A DNA stretch of 64,000 nt from Fimbriimonadaceae bacterium (GCA_022843485.1 JALHNM010000001.1:558001-622000), one strand, 5' to 3'. Shown: positions 16,712-25,385, counted from the stretch's first letter. Made by a program: numbers and translations. Notes: generated by a model from the sequence alone, not told the origin.

Positions 16712-16744
16712 CCTGGCGGGGCCTGGGTACTCTACGGGCTCGAT

Positions 16745-17518
16745 ATGGCCGGACTCCGTTCGCTCATCCCTCTCGGAACCCGGATGCGGGTTCGGCGGTG
16801 GCTCGACGCCCGAGCCCAGAACCACGCCTACCACGAACGCGCCCACCGGGCCGAGTTCTTCCGCCGGGCCTGGGTGGCGCTCAAATTCAACGGGATCAGC
16901 GGGGACTACGTCGAGTTCGGCTCGCACGGGGGCAACACGTTCGGCCTTTCGTACCAGGCCTCGCGGGCGGTCGGGCTGTCGCCCCACCTTTGGTCGTTCG
17001 ACTCGTTCTGCGGGTTGCCGCCGCAGAGCCTGCCGGCCGACGAGCACCCGGCGTGGATCGAGGGGGCCCTGGCGACGTCGCTCGACACGTTCGACGCCAT
17101 CTGCGCCGCGAACGGGATCCCCCGGTCCGCCTACACGACCGTGCCCGGCTTCTACGAGGACACGATCGGCGGGGCCAAGGGGGAGGACCCTCGCTTCCCG
17201 CGGGACGTCGCGCTGGCCTACATCGATTGTGACCTTCACAGCTCGACGCGCACGGTGCTCGAGTTCCTGGCCCCCCGCATGAAGCACGGGATGGTCTTGG
17301 CCCTCGACGACTACTTCTGCTGGTCCGCCACGGCGCTGGCCGGGGAGCGGGTCGCGGTCGACGAGTGGTTCGGCGGCCAGTCGCGGTTCCGGCTCGCCCC
17401 GTACGTCCAATACGGCTGGCACGGGATGGCGTTCGTGGTCGAGGACGTGTCGCTGTTCGACGGACTGCCGTCAGGAAGGGCTTCGGTCTGGGCGGGCATG
17501 GAGCGACCGACGACCTAG
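16745..17518 (+). CDS. TylF/macrocin-O-methyltransferase-like class I methyltransferase
   Basis: Of 257 aa. The SAM-binding start GDYVEFGSHGGNT, followed by LWSFDSFCGLP, the metal or substrate region AYIDCDLHSST, and LALDDYFCW fit the TylF family, which methylates sugar hydroxyls in polysaccharides or natural products. TACTCT sits 11 bases before ATG 16745, so it has its own short-leader promoter. The 3' end overlaps the convergent polymerase gene by 4 bases. The substrate is unknown. Confidence 0.8.
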   Translation: MAGLRSLIPLGTRMRVRRWLDARAQNHAYHERAHRAEFFRRAWVALKFNGISGDYVEFGSHGGNTFGLSYQASRAVGLSPHLWSFDSFCGLPPQSLPADEHPAWIEGALATSLDTFDAICAANGIPRSAYTTVPGFYEDTIGGAKGEDPRFPRDVALAYIDCDLHSSTRTVLEFLAPRMKHGMVLALDDYFCWSATALAGERVAVDEWFGGQSRFRLAPYVQYGWHGMAFVVEDVSLFDGLPSGRASVWAGMERPTT

Positions 17519-18777
17519 GGCGTGAGCCCTCGGAAGGTGTCCGGCCACTCGTTGTCCCCCTTCCCCTCGCTGAAGAGCCAGGTCTTGTCGAAGGCGATCT
17601 TCTCCTTGGCTTTGTCCTTGACCCGTTCGATCGAGGCGAGGTAGACCGCGTTCTTCCCGAACTTCTGGTTGACGCGGTCGATCGCGTGGCTGAGCTCGGC
17701 CCGATCCTCCGTTTCGTCGAAGAGCGAAGGCGTGAACCCGCCTTCCTTGCTTAGGCCGGTGAAGGCCACACCAACCGCCATCGGCCCCTCGAAGTCCCGG
17801 CCCTCCCAGAGCGCCAGCAGACGTTCGGTGACGGTCACCGTGTCTTGGGTCGGGGGGAGCCCGCACTCCGCCCCCCACCCTTTACGGCCCCGCACGTAGA
17901 CGCTCAGCCGGCTTGCCCAGAGACCGTTCTTGCGCAGTCGGGCCGTCGCCTTGTGCGCCAGGCGGAGGAGCACGTCCCGGCACCCTTGGTCGTCCCGCAG
18001 GTCAGGGGGCAGGACGTGGGAATGGCTCAGGCTCTTCCCTCCCTCGAGCTCCTGTTCCACCTCGTAGCCTCGGAGCAGGTAGGACCAGCGCTCGCCGACG
18101 ACACTGCCGAACGCGGCGCGGAGCTCCTTGGGCGAGCGGTCGATGAGGTCGTCGCTCCGGAACACCCCCGCCGCTTTGAGGCGGGCTTCCATGCGCTTGT
18201 TGATCCCGGGGAACTCGGTGAGCTTGAGGCCTCTGAGGCGGTCAGGGAGTTCGGAGGCGAGGAGGGTCACGAGCCCGTCGGGCTTTTCGAACTCCGTCGC
18301 GAGCTTGGCGAGGAAGGCGTTCGGGGCGATGCCGACGCTGCACGTCATCGTGGGGGCGACGTGTCGACGGATGGCCTCTTTGAGGCGCAGGGCGAGGGTC
18401 CGGGCTGCCTCCGGTTCTCGCTCGACGCCGAGGAGCCGGAACCGCATCTCGTCGATGCTGCAGACCTTGTCGAGCGGGAGCACGGTCTCGACGACGTCGA
18501 GGATCCGGTGGTGGTAGGCCACGTAGACCGGCGGGCGGGCCTCGACGACATGGAGGCCGGGGCAGCGGTCCTTCGCCTCGCCCACACGGGTGCCGGTCTT
18601 CACGCCGAACGCCTTCGCCTCGTAGCTCGCGGCGATGACGAACGTGGTGTCGGCGAGGAGCGGGACGACGGCGACGGGCTGGCCGCGCAGCTCCGGGCGC
18701 TCCGCCTGTTCGACGCTCGCGAAGTAGGCGTTGAGGTCGAGGAACAGGACCCGGAGCGGCCGGGCGTCGTCTCGCAT
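17515..18777 (-). CDS. Y-family DNA polymerase (DinB/Pol IV-like)
   Basis: Error-prone translesion polymerase, 420 aa. Catalytic motifs: VLFLDLNAYFASVEQ (metal Asp and steric-gate region), AASYEAKAFGVKTGTRVGEAK, CSIDEMRFRL (second acidic site), CSVGIAPNAFLAKLATEFEKPDG, and a HhH-like LTEFPGINKRMEARL. A little-finger domain follows. The end (EGKGDNEWPDTFRGLTP) lacks an obvious beta-clamp motif. I place the start at ATG 18777; the frame stays open far upstream only because it runs antisense through the TPR gene. Confidence 0.88.
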   Translation of the reverse strand: MRDDARPLRVLFLDLNAYFASVEQAERPELRGQPVAVVPLLADTTFVIAASYEAKAFGVKTGTRVGEAKDRCPGLHVVEARPPVYVAYHHRILDVVETVLPLDKVCSIDEMRFRLLGVEREPEAARTLALRLKEAIRRHVAPTMTCSVGIAPNAFLAKLATEFEKPDGLVTLLASELPDRLRGLKLTEFPGINKRMEARLKAAGVFRSDDLIDRSPKELRAAFGSVVGERWSYLLRGYEVEQELEGGKSLSHSHVLPPDLRDDQGCRDVLLRLAHKATARLRKNGLWASRLSVYVRGRKGWGAECGLPPTQDTVTVTERLLALWEGRDFEGPMAVGVAFTGLSKEGGFTPSLFDETEDRAELSHAIDRVNQKFGKNAVYLASIERVKDKAKEKIAFDKTWLFSEGKGDNEWPDTFRGLTP

Positions 18778-18886
18778 CGCTGGCAGAAGCGCGTCTACCA
18801 CTCTCCTTGAGACGATGGCACGCCCCGGAGAGTGCCAGGCAGGCCTACCGGGCTTAGGCTCCCCACGCCTGGCCTTGGGCGACCGG

Positions 18887-18892
18887 TACACT
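18887..18892 (+). promoter_or_regulatory. -10 box (TACACT) of the TPR gene, leaderless
   Basis: TACACT ends 8 bases before ATG 18901, so transcription would begin at or within a base or two of the start codon. Confidence 0.6.
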
Positions 18893-18900
18893 CGCTCCCG

Positions 18901-20838
18901 ATGCAGATCGCCGTCCTTCCCTTGAACGCTGGGCCCGAGACGCGGCCGGCGTTGGCCCGGCAGATCGCGAACTTCGCCTGTGAGATCGCCCGCGGCGTGA
19001 CTCAGAAAGAGGTTCACGCGGTCAACTACCTCGCCCAGTACCCGGACGAGGGGGTGACGCGGGTCGCCATGGTCAACCCGTCGGAAGGGCTGAACGAAGC
19101 CGAGATGATCGGCCAGTTCTGGCAGCAGGCCCCCATGGAGCGGCTGGTCGACGGCCTTTTCGTCGAGCGTCCGGACGGGGGTGGCCAGCTGACGGTCCGC
19201 GTCTTCGAGAAGGGCGACACGGAGCCGGCCGACGTCCGCGAGTACACCTTTCTCCCAGGCGGGATCTTCGGCGCGGCCCGAGGCATGATCGAGACGGTCG
19301 TGAAGAACCTCGAGGGCGCCCTCCCCGGGGAGTTCGAGGAGGACATCCAGCTCTTCGGCACGTCGGACCCAGAAGCGTTCACTGAGTTCCTGCTCGGGTT
19401 CGACGCGGTGCAGTACATCGAGAAGGCGAACGGCATGGTCGCCCGCGAGTTCCAGCCCGAGCACGCCTACGACAGCCTGACCAAGGCGCTCGATCGCGAC
19501 GTGGACTGGGAAGCGCCGTACCTGGCCCTTCTGAACCTGGCGCGGCTGTGCACGCAGTTCCGCATCGGGAGCGGGGACGACGCCGAGAAGGCCCTCAAGC
19601 GGGTGACCGAGATCGAGCCGGACGACCCCCGCGGCTGGTACGGGCTCGGCCAGTTCTACGCCGCCGTCGGGAACATGACCGCCGCCAACGACACGATGGA
19701 GAAGGCGGTCGTGAAGCTCCAGCAGAAGGCGGCCCGGCTGCGCAAGGAAGCGGAGGCGGCCAAGGCCATCGGCGACGAGGCGGCGGCCCAGCAACTCTTG
19801 GCCGATGCCGACGCCACCGAGCGCGACCAAGCCCCGGTCCTCGCCCAACTCGGCCTGGCCCAGATGAACTCGGGAATGCCCGCCAACGCGGAGCGCAGCC
19901 TCCGCCGGGCGGTCGAGCTCGAGCCGGACGAGAAGCCGACCCTCCCGCTCCTGAGCCAACTCCTCACCCAGACCGGCCGCGCCCACGAGGTGCCCGCCAT
20001 GTGGAAGGAGCTCGTCGAGAAGACGCCCCAGAACGCGGTCGCCCACGTCAACTACGCCCAGGCCCTCGCCGCGAACCAGAAGCAGGACGAGGCGATCGCC
20101 GTGCTCGACCATGCCCTGCAAACGCTCGAGGACACGACGTTCGTGAAGCGCTTCTACGCCCCGATCCTCGCCCAGAGAGGCGAGAACGACCGGGCGATGG
20201 ACTTCTACGAGGAAGTGCTCGACGTCGAACCGACGAACATCCCGATCCTTCTCGAGTACGCGCAGACGCTCCAGAACGGGAACCGGGCCATCGACGTCCC
20301 GCCCGTGCTCAAGAACGTGCTCGCCGCCAACCCCGACCCCAACACGAAGGCCCAGACGCAGGCTTGGCTCATCGAGCTCGAGCAGGAGAAGCGGGTCGAA
20401 GCGGTCAAGACGGCCAGCGAGAAGCTCGAGGCGAACGACGTCGAAGGGGCCCTGCGGGAGCTCAAGCCGCTCCGCACCTGGCTCGCCGACTACTGGAAGA
20501 TGTGGGCCATCCTCGCCGCCGCGCTCAACCGCAACGAGGAGTACATCGAGGCGGAGAACGCCGCCAAGCAGCTGCTGGAGATCTTCCCGGGGTGCGAGCC
20601 TGGGTACGGCGAACTCGCCAACGCCCTCTCGAGCCAGGGCCGCGACGAGGAGGCGTACCAGATGCTGCGGATCGGGCTGATGAACGTGCCCGGGTCGGTC
20701 CCGATCGGGATCAACCTGGGTCTCGCCGCGAAGCGGACGGGCCGGTCGGACGAAGCCCGCGCCCTCGCCAAACAACTCCGCGAGGCACTTCGGGACCACA
20801 AGGAGCTCCACCCACTGCTCGAAGAGATGGAGAGCTGA
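18901..20838 (+). CDS. Tetratricopeptide-repeat protein
   Basis: Of 645 aa, no signal peptide or membrane segment, so probably cytoplasmic. Residues ~1-180 form a domain of mixed strands without a recognised family (IAVLPLNAGPETRPALARQI...). From ~190 on there are many 34-residue TPR-like helical pairs (DDPRGWYGLGQFYAAVGNMTAA, PVLAQLGLAQMNSGMPANAE, and others). TPR arrays bind protein partners. An in-frame ATG at 18832 is upstream of the -10 box, so I use 18901. The partner is unknown. Confidence 0.75.
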   Translation: MQIAVLPLNAGPETRPALARQIANFACEIARGVTQKEVHAVNYLAQYPDEGVTRVAMVNPSEGLNEAEMIGQFWQQAPMERLVDGLFVERPDGGGQLTVRVFEKGDTEPADVREYTFLPGGIFGAARGMIETVVKNLEGALPGEFEEDIQLFGTSDPEAFTEFLLGFDAVQYIEKANGMVAREFQPEHAYDSLTKALDRDVDWEAPYLALLNLARLCTQFRIGSGDDAEKALKRVTEIEPDDPRGWYGLGQFYAAVGNMTAANDTMEKAVVKLQQKAARLRKEAEAAKAIGDEAAAQQLLADADATERDQAPVLAQLGLAQMNSGMPANAERSLRRAVELEPDEKPTLPLLSQLLTQTGRAHEVPAMWKELVEKTPQNAVAHVNYAQALAANQKQDEAIAVLDHALQTLEDTTFVKRFYAPILAQRGENDRAMDFYEEVLDVEPTNIPILLEYAQTLQNGNRAIDVPPVLKNVLAANPDPNTKAQTQAWLIELEQEKRVEAVKTASEKLEANDVEGALRELKPLRTWLADYWKMWAILAAALNRNEEYIEAENAAKQLLEIFPGCEPGYGELANALSSQGRDEEAYQMLRIGLMNVPGSVPIGINLGLAAKRTGRSDEARALAKQLREALRDHKELHPLLEEMES

Positions 20839-20851
20839 GGCAGGATAGGGC

Positions 20852-20875
20852 CTATAGGACTGATGAGTCCTATAG
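20852..20875. terminator. Perfect 10-bp palindromic hairpin between convergent genes
   Basis: CTATAGGACT-gatg-AGTCCTATAG lies between the end of the TPR gene and the end of the ABC ATPase gene. It is AT-richer than its surroundings and lacks a T tract; its position suggests a bidirectional terminator or a protein-binding site. Confidence 0.5.
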
Positions 20876-20883
20876 ACTCTCGG

Positions 20884-21534
20884 TTAGGGGGCTTCGACCA
20901 CTCGACCGTCCATGATCCGCACGGTGCGGTCGGCCCGTTCGAGCATGGTGGGGTCGTGGGTCACCACCACGAGGCCCCCTTTGCCCCGGTGGTCGATAAG
21001 GGTTTCGACAACGGCGACCCCGTTGGCATGGTCGAGGTTGGCGGTCGGCTCGTCCGCGAAGACGCACGCCCGGCCCCCGAGGAGCGCCCGGGCGATGCAC
21101 ACCCGTTGCTTCTCCCCGCCGGACAGCTCGTGGGGCAGCCGGTGGCTCTTCGCACCGAGCCCGAGGGAGTCGAGCAGCCCGGCCGCCTCATCGCGCCGGT
21201 TCTCGCCCGGGCAGGCCACGACCACGTTCTCGAGTGCCGAGAGGTACCCCAGTAGGTAGGGGTACTGGAACACGAACCCGAACTCGCGCAGCCTGAGGCG
21301 TGCTCGCTCGGTCTCGGACATCGCCTGGAGCGACCGGCCCTGGTACCGCACTTCGCCCGACGTCGGCTGCTTCAATGCGCTCATCAGGTAGAGCAGCGAG
21401 GACTTGCCGGACCCGCTCGGGCCGAGGATCCCCAGAAACTCGCCGTCCCGGACCTCCAAGTCGATCTCGCGGCAGGCGAAGACATCCCGGCCGTGGTCGG
21501 AGTAGACCAGCGAAGCCCGGCACACTTCGATCAC
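20884..21534 (-). CDS. ABC transporter ATP-binding protein, LolD/MacB type
   Basis: Of 216 aa. Walker A GPSGSGKSS, Q-loop FVFQYPYLLG, signature LSGGEKQRV, Walker B CVFADEPTA(N), and the switch His in VVVTHD are all intact. It energises the FtsX-like permease encoded just upstream, with which it overlaps by GTGA (start GTG 21534). LolD/MacB-type pairs move lipoproteins or peptides, or do mechanical work at the membrane; the cargo is unknown. Confidence 0.9.
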   Translation of the reverse strand: MIEVCRASLVYSDHGRDVFACREIDLEVRDGEFLGILGPSGSGKSSLLYLMSALKQPTSGEVRYQGRSLQAMSETERARLRLREFGFVFQYPYLLGYLSALENVVVACPGENRRDEAAGLLDSLGLGAKSHRLPHELSGGEKQRVCIARALLGGRACVFADEPTANLDHANGVAVVETLIDHRGKGGLVVVTHDPTMLERADRTVRIMDGRVVEAP

Positions 21535-22607
21535 ACGAGCCTCCGCTCGACCACACCCACCGGGTCGAACCGCCGGAACCGCAACACCACTGTCAACGCC
21601 GAGGCGACGAAGATCGCGATCGGCACCGGCACTGTGTAGACGTAGGCCACGGGGTCTTGGGGGTCGAGCATGAATGCCCGGGGCTCCATCAGCACCGCCC
21701 GCACGACGTTCAGCAGTCCGAAGGCCACCCCGATCCCCGCGATCCAGCCGCCCACGACGACGAGGGCCGTCTCCGCGAGCACCCGCCCGAGCAGCCACTC
21801 GCGGGTGTAGCCTAGGGCCTGGAGCAACCCGAACTCCTGCAGCCGCTGCGATTGGTAGATGTTCATCAGCATCGCCATCATCAGTGTGATGACGATCACG
21901 AGCATCCCGATCACCACGTTGAGGATCGAGTAGAGGATCACGAACATCTCGTCGGTCTCCCGTTCCAGCCGGAAGAACGCGAAGACGCGGGCCTGCATGC
22001 CTTGGAACCGGTCGAACGCCCACCGGTCCAATCGGTCTTGGTCGGCCCGGTCCTTGGCCATGACGACGAGGACGTCGATAGGAGGGAAGTGATTCGCCCG
22101 GTGGTACTCGACGGGCACGATCGCCATCCACGGCTCCATCTGGGCGATTCCGACCACGCGGACCTCCTGGGCCGAGTACGAGTCGGGCCGATCGGGGCTG
22201 AGCATGACGTCGCCGAGCTTGAGGCCGAGGTTCCGGGCGACTGGCTCGCTCACGATCGCTTCGGGTCGGCCTGGCGCCGGCCACCGGCCGTCGATCCGGC
22301 GCGCGCCCCCGAGCCGATCGAGGTAGACGGGCATGTCGTCCTGCTCGAGCCCGAGCACGATGAAGCGCCACGGCCCCACGATGCTCTTCACCTCCATGTC
22401 GCTCGCCCGGCAGACCATGACCGGGCCGAGGGGCACGGGCGACTCGGCTTCGACGACCCCGCGGATGACCGGCGTCATCGCGTTGTTGCCGCGCGGCGTG
22501 AGGCCCAGATAGTTCTGGCTGTAGCCGTAGGTCGTGCGGATCGAGAGGGGGATCGAGTTCATGATCGACACGATCCCGGCGATGAGCATGACGGCGAGCA
22601 CGATCAC
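21531..22607 (-). CDS. FtsX-like ABC permease
   Basis: At least 358 aa. Helix 1 is at the N-terminus; a large extracytoplasmic domain (residues ~35-215) follows, then three C-terminal helices around 222-255, 270-300 and 325-345. This is the MacB/LolC layout. GTG 22607 is the only ordinary start. However, about 24 further codons upstream (TTRNPLGPAVFLLRNAGKTL) read like the usual cytoplasmic N-terminus of such permeases and abut the stop of the preceding gene. A non-standard start (for example CTG 22643) is therefore possible. Confidence 0.8.
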   Translation of the reverse strand: MIVLAVMLIAGIVSIMNSIPLSIRTTYGYSQNYLGLTPRGNNAMTPVIRGVVEAESPVPLGPVMVCRASDMEVKSIVGPWRFIVLGLEQDDMPVYLDRLGGARRIDGRWPAPGRPEAIVSEPVARNLGLKLGDVMLSPDRPDSYSAQEVRVVGIAQMEPWMAIVPVEYHRANHFPPIDVLVVMAKDRADQDRLDRWAFDRFQGMQARVFAFFRLERETDEMFVILYSILNVVIGMLVIVITLMMAMLMNIYQSQRLQEFGLLQALGYTREWLLGRVLAETALVVVGGWIAGIGVAFGLLNVVRAVLMEPRAFMLDPQDPVAYVYTVPVPIAIFVASALTVVLRFRRFDPVGVVERRLV

Positions 22608-22668
22608 GCCGATGAGGGGGAGGGTCTTCCCGGCGTTCCGCAGGAGGAAGACGGCGGGGCCGAGCGGG

Positions 22669-23358
22669 TTACGCGTGGTCGGCCCCCCCGCGAGTGCGTC
22701 GGTAGCGAAGGTAGACCTCTTCGCCCGCCTTGTGGATCGAGAGGAGGTGGAACGGGAGGGTTGTTCGGCCGGGAAGCGGCTCGCCGTCGGCGTAGGTCGG
22801 GACGTCGCGACCCAGCTTGACCTTCGGGGCGATCGTCCAGAAGAGCTCGTCGACGAGGTCGGCGGCGACCCATGAAGCGTTCAGCTCGCTGCCCCCTTCG
22901 AGGAGGAGCCGTTCCACGCCGTGGTCCTGGCGCAGCCTCCGGGCGACCTCGACGACATCGATAGCGTCCGGCCCGGTCGTGATCGTTTGGACGCCGTCCG
23001 GCTCACGACCCTCCCGGGTGACGACCCAAGCGAGATCGGGCGCATCGGTGAAGAAGCGGCCAGCTGTGGGCACGGCCCCGCTGCCGGTCACGACGAACCG
23101 CTTGAGCTCGGCTGGGTACCAGAGGCCCGGGGTGGCCTTGAGCGAGCCTGCGCCGATCATCACGGCGTCGGCGCAGCCCTCGATCATGCGCATCGTCGCG
23201 TGGTCGATAGGGCTTCCAAGGTCCATCACGTGCTCGTCGCGGGGGCCGGTCAGGATCTTGCCGTCGATCGTCGTGACCATGTTGACGAACGTGTAGGGCC
23301 GATCGGCCGGGGCGGGGGGGAAGTCGAGGCGGTCGTAGACCGAAGCGGGTGCGTTCAC
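22669..23358 (-). CDS. RibD C-terminal-domain reductase (dihydrofolate reductase-like)
   Basis: Of 229 aa. It matches the stand-alone reductase domain of riboflavin synthesis enzymes: PYTFVNMVTTIDGKI, DAVMIGAGSLKATPGL, and VERLLLEGGSELNASWVAADLVDELFW. These enzymes reduce a pyrimidine ribosyl group with NADPH. A complete bifunctional RibD is at 34537-35559, so this copy may be a paralogue with another substrate. GTG 23358 overlaps the stop of the DsbA-like gene. Confidence 0.8.
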   Translation of the reverse strand: MNAPASVYDRLDFPPAPADRPYTFVNMVTTIDGKILTGPRDEHVMDLGSPIDHATMRMIEGCADAVMIGAGSLKATPGLWYPAELKRFVVTGSGAVPTAGRFFTDAPDLAWVVTREGREPDGVQTITTGPDAIDVVEVARRLRQDHGVERLLLEGGSELNASWVAADLVDELFWTIAPKVKLGRDVPTYADGEPLPGRTTLPFHLLSIHKAGEEVYLRYRRTRGGADHA

Positions 23359-23951
23359 GTCCGCGCGTCCTGGATGGCCTTGGCGAGGACGGCGTACGGC
23401 TGCTCGGCGTAACGCTCGTCCCCGATGAAGAAGGTCGGGACGTTGTAGACCCCCAGGGAATAGGCGACGTCGTCGAACGGGACGATCCGATCCCGGTAGG
23501 CGCGGCCTTCGATCTCGGCCCGGAATCGGACAGGGTCGGGCAAAAGCCCTTCGGCGAGGGCGAGTAGGACTTCGACGTCGCCGACCCGCTCGCCTCGGAG
23601 CCAGTAGGCTTCGTAGAGCCTATCGACGAACTCGCCGCCGACGCCCTGCGCCTTGGCCGACTCGCACGCCTGGAGGGCGTCGTGGACCCGCATCCGCCGG
23701 GGCCGGGTGGCGGTCGGCGGCTCCATCCCCTCGGCGGCGTAGGCGAGCCGGAGGCGGCTGGGCGTCTCGGGCTTGTTCGCAGGGGGCGGGGGGTCCGGCG
23801 GGCCGGGTTCGGGCCACTCGAGCTCTTCCGGCCAGAGCTCGTAACCGACCCAATCGACGGTCACGCCGAGGTCGGCCTGGAGGCGTCGGGCCTGGTGCAG
23901 TCCGATCCAACACCAGGGACATGTCACGTCGTGGGCGATTCGGACGACCAT
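23355..23951 (-). CDS. DsbA-family (FrnE-like) thiol oxidoreductase
   Basis: Of 198 aa with no signal peptide, so cytoplasmic. The thioredoxin-fold active site CPWC occurs at the N-terminus (DVTCPWCWIG), followed by the helical insertion and the cis-Pro region YNVPTFFIGDERY. FrnE-like proteins act as disulfide oxidoreductases or isomerases, some in stress resistance. A CATGCT box sits 6 bases before ATG 23951. It heads a four-gene run with the reductase and the ABC transporter. Confidence 0.85.
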   Translation of the reverse strand: MVVRIAHDVTCPWCWIGLHQARRLQADLGVTVDWVGYELWPEELEWPEPGPPDPPPPANKPETPSRLRLAYAAEGMEPPTATRPRRMRVHDALQACESAKAQGVGGEFVDRLYEAYWLRGERVGDVEVLLALAEGLLPDPVRFRAEIEGRAYRDRIVPFDDVAYSLGVYNVPTFFIGDERYAEQPYAVLAKAIQDART

Positions 23952-24013
23952 ACACTGAGCATGACGCGGTCCGACGGTGGCTCGTCGGTCGGGCCCAATC
24001 GCCGTCCCGGGCC

Positions 24014-25285
24014 CTAGGCGGCCCGGGCGTAGCTCGTCTCGTCGTCGCTCGAGAGCGGGGTCGAGACCTTGAGGAGCCGCTCGACGCTACGGCCGTCGTC
24101 CGGGGCCACCGCGTGTCCCAGGAGCAAGTGGAGGGCCCCGTTCGGTCCCACTCGTCCGACGAGCCACGCCCGTAGTCGCTGCTCGAGCCGTTGGCGCACG
24201 ACGGCCGCCGCCGAGCCGGTGTTCGGGAGGACGACCGCGAACCCGTGCTCGCCGAACCTGCAGACGACGTCCACGGACCGCACGATGGATTTCAGGCAGT
24301 CGGCGACGTCGGCCAGGAAGTCCCGCACGCTGGAGTCGCCGTAGAACGACGCCATGGCCTTCAGGCCGTGGAAGTCGATCCGCACGACCGCACACTGCCG
24401 CCCATCGGCACTGACCCGGTGAGTCTCTTCGGTGAGCCGGCCGAGGAAGTAGCGCTCCGAGTAGATCCCGGTGAGGGGATCGATGACGGCAGGCTCTGCC
24501 GGCATGTCCGCTCGGAGTTCGAGGTCGGCCTCCTCCTCGCTCACGAGGATCTTGCGGAGCTTGCTCATCGACTGCCGCAGAATGTGGCTCACGTAGTTGC
24601 ACGAGATCCCGAGGCGCGCGGCGATCTCGGTCTGGTTGAGCGAGTCGAAGTGGAACATCACGACGACCTCTCGCTCGAGCTCGCGCAATTGTTGGATGGC
24701 GCTCTCGAGGACGACCCGATCCTCGAGCGAAACGCTGCTCGCGCTATCGGAGGAGTCGAGCTTGTCGAAGTCCGTGTCGCCATCGTCGTCCTCGACGATC
24801 GGGGCGTCGAGCGAGGTGACGCGCAGGAGCTCCTGGGTCGCAGCGACCTCGCGGACGGCCTGTTCGCTGACCTTGCACGCTTCGGCGACCTCGCGGTCCG
24901 TCGGCTGGCGGCCGAGTTCGACCTGGAGTTCGAGCGCGGCCTTGTTCAGCCGGTGCCGGAGCTCCTGCACCCAGGCTGGGTGGCGGATGATCTGGCTCTT
25001 ATCGCGCAGGTAGTGCTTGATCTCACCCGCCACGAGGTGCGTGGCGTAGGTGTTGAACCGGACACCGTTCGCCGGGTCGAACTTCGAGAGGGCGTTCAGG
25101 AGGCCGATGTAGCCGACCTGGGCGAGGTCCTCGATCGGCTCGACCCCGCTGAACCGACGGGCGATCCGCTCTACCAATCCCGCGTACTGCAGGATGATGA
25201 GGTCCTTGAGGTCGGGCCTTGGGTTCTGGACGTAATCCAGGACCAAGGCTTCGGCGTCGTTCTTCCTTGCGATTGCTTCCGACAT
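24014..25285 (-). CDS. Group-3 sigma-70 factor fused to a degenerate GGDEF domain
   Basis: Of 423 aa. Residues 30-100: sigma region 2 (IEDLAQVGYIGLLNALSKFDP, VRFNTYATHLVAGEIKHYLRDK). Residues 100-160: region 3. Residues 195-245: region 4 (LNQTEIAARLGISCNYVSHILRQ helix-turn-helix). This is SigB/SigF/WhiG-like. Residues 266-375 match a GGDEF domain from VIDPLTGIYSERYF to VVLPNTGS. The signature is GEHGF (345-349), and the first metal Asp is replaced (RID, 302-304), so no cyclase activity is expected. The RxxD inhibitory-site motif is kept (R336-D339). The start ATG follows GGAGCGAAC. It lies 100 bases downstream of pilC. I infer a sigma factor controlled by c-di-GMP. Confidence 0.9.
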   Translation of the reverse strand: MSEAIARKNDAEALVLDYVQNPRPDLKDLIILQYAGLVERIARRFSGVEPIEDLAQVGYIGLLNALSKFDPANGVRFNTYATHLVAGEIKHYLRDKSQIIRHPAWVQELRHRLNKAALELQVELGRQPTDREVAEACKVSEQAVREVAATQELLRVTSLDAPIVEDDDGDTDFDKLDSSDSASSVSLEDRVVLESAIQQLRELEREVVVMFHFDSLNQTEIAARLGISCNYVSHILRQSMSKLRKILVSEEEADLELRADMPAEPAVIDPLTGIYSERYFLGRLTEETHRVSADGRQCAVVRIDFHGLKAMASFYGDSSVRDFLADVADCLKSIVRSVDVVCRFGEHGFAVVLPNTGSAAAVVRQRLEQRLRAWLVGRVGPNGALHLLLGHAVAPDDGRSVERLLKVSTPLSSDDETSYARAA

Positions 25286-25305
25286 GTTCGCTCCGTCGAT
25301 GTCTT

Positions 25306-25357
25306 GCCGGAGTCCTTTCCGGCGCCCTGCCTTGCCCATCCTTGGGCCCCCGGCAGG
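25306..25357 (-). promoter_or_regulatory. Stacked hairpins in the leader of the sigma-GGDEF gene
   Basis: A nested hairpin (CCTGCC/GGCAGG enclosing GCCCA-agga-TGGGC) is followed by GCCGGA-6 nt-TCCGGC, between the pilC stop and the sigma start. No T run follows, so a simple terminator is unlikely. It could be an attenuator, an mRNA-processing site or a small-molecule leader; I could not match it to a known riboswitch. Confidence 0.35.
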
Positions 25358-25385
25358 AGAGGGTAAGTCGCGGCCCGGAGGGGCC

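Noticed and set aside
18778-20811. Very long minus-strand open frame continuing upstream of the Y-family polymerase
   Set aside because: It is antisense to the TPR gene, made open by high GC third positions; the conserved polymerase starts at 18777.
25286-25385. c-di-GMP riboswitch in front of the sigma-GGDEF gene
   Set aside because: The hairpins do not match the class I or class II c-di-GMP aptamer consensus as far as I can recall it.
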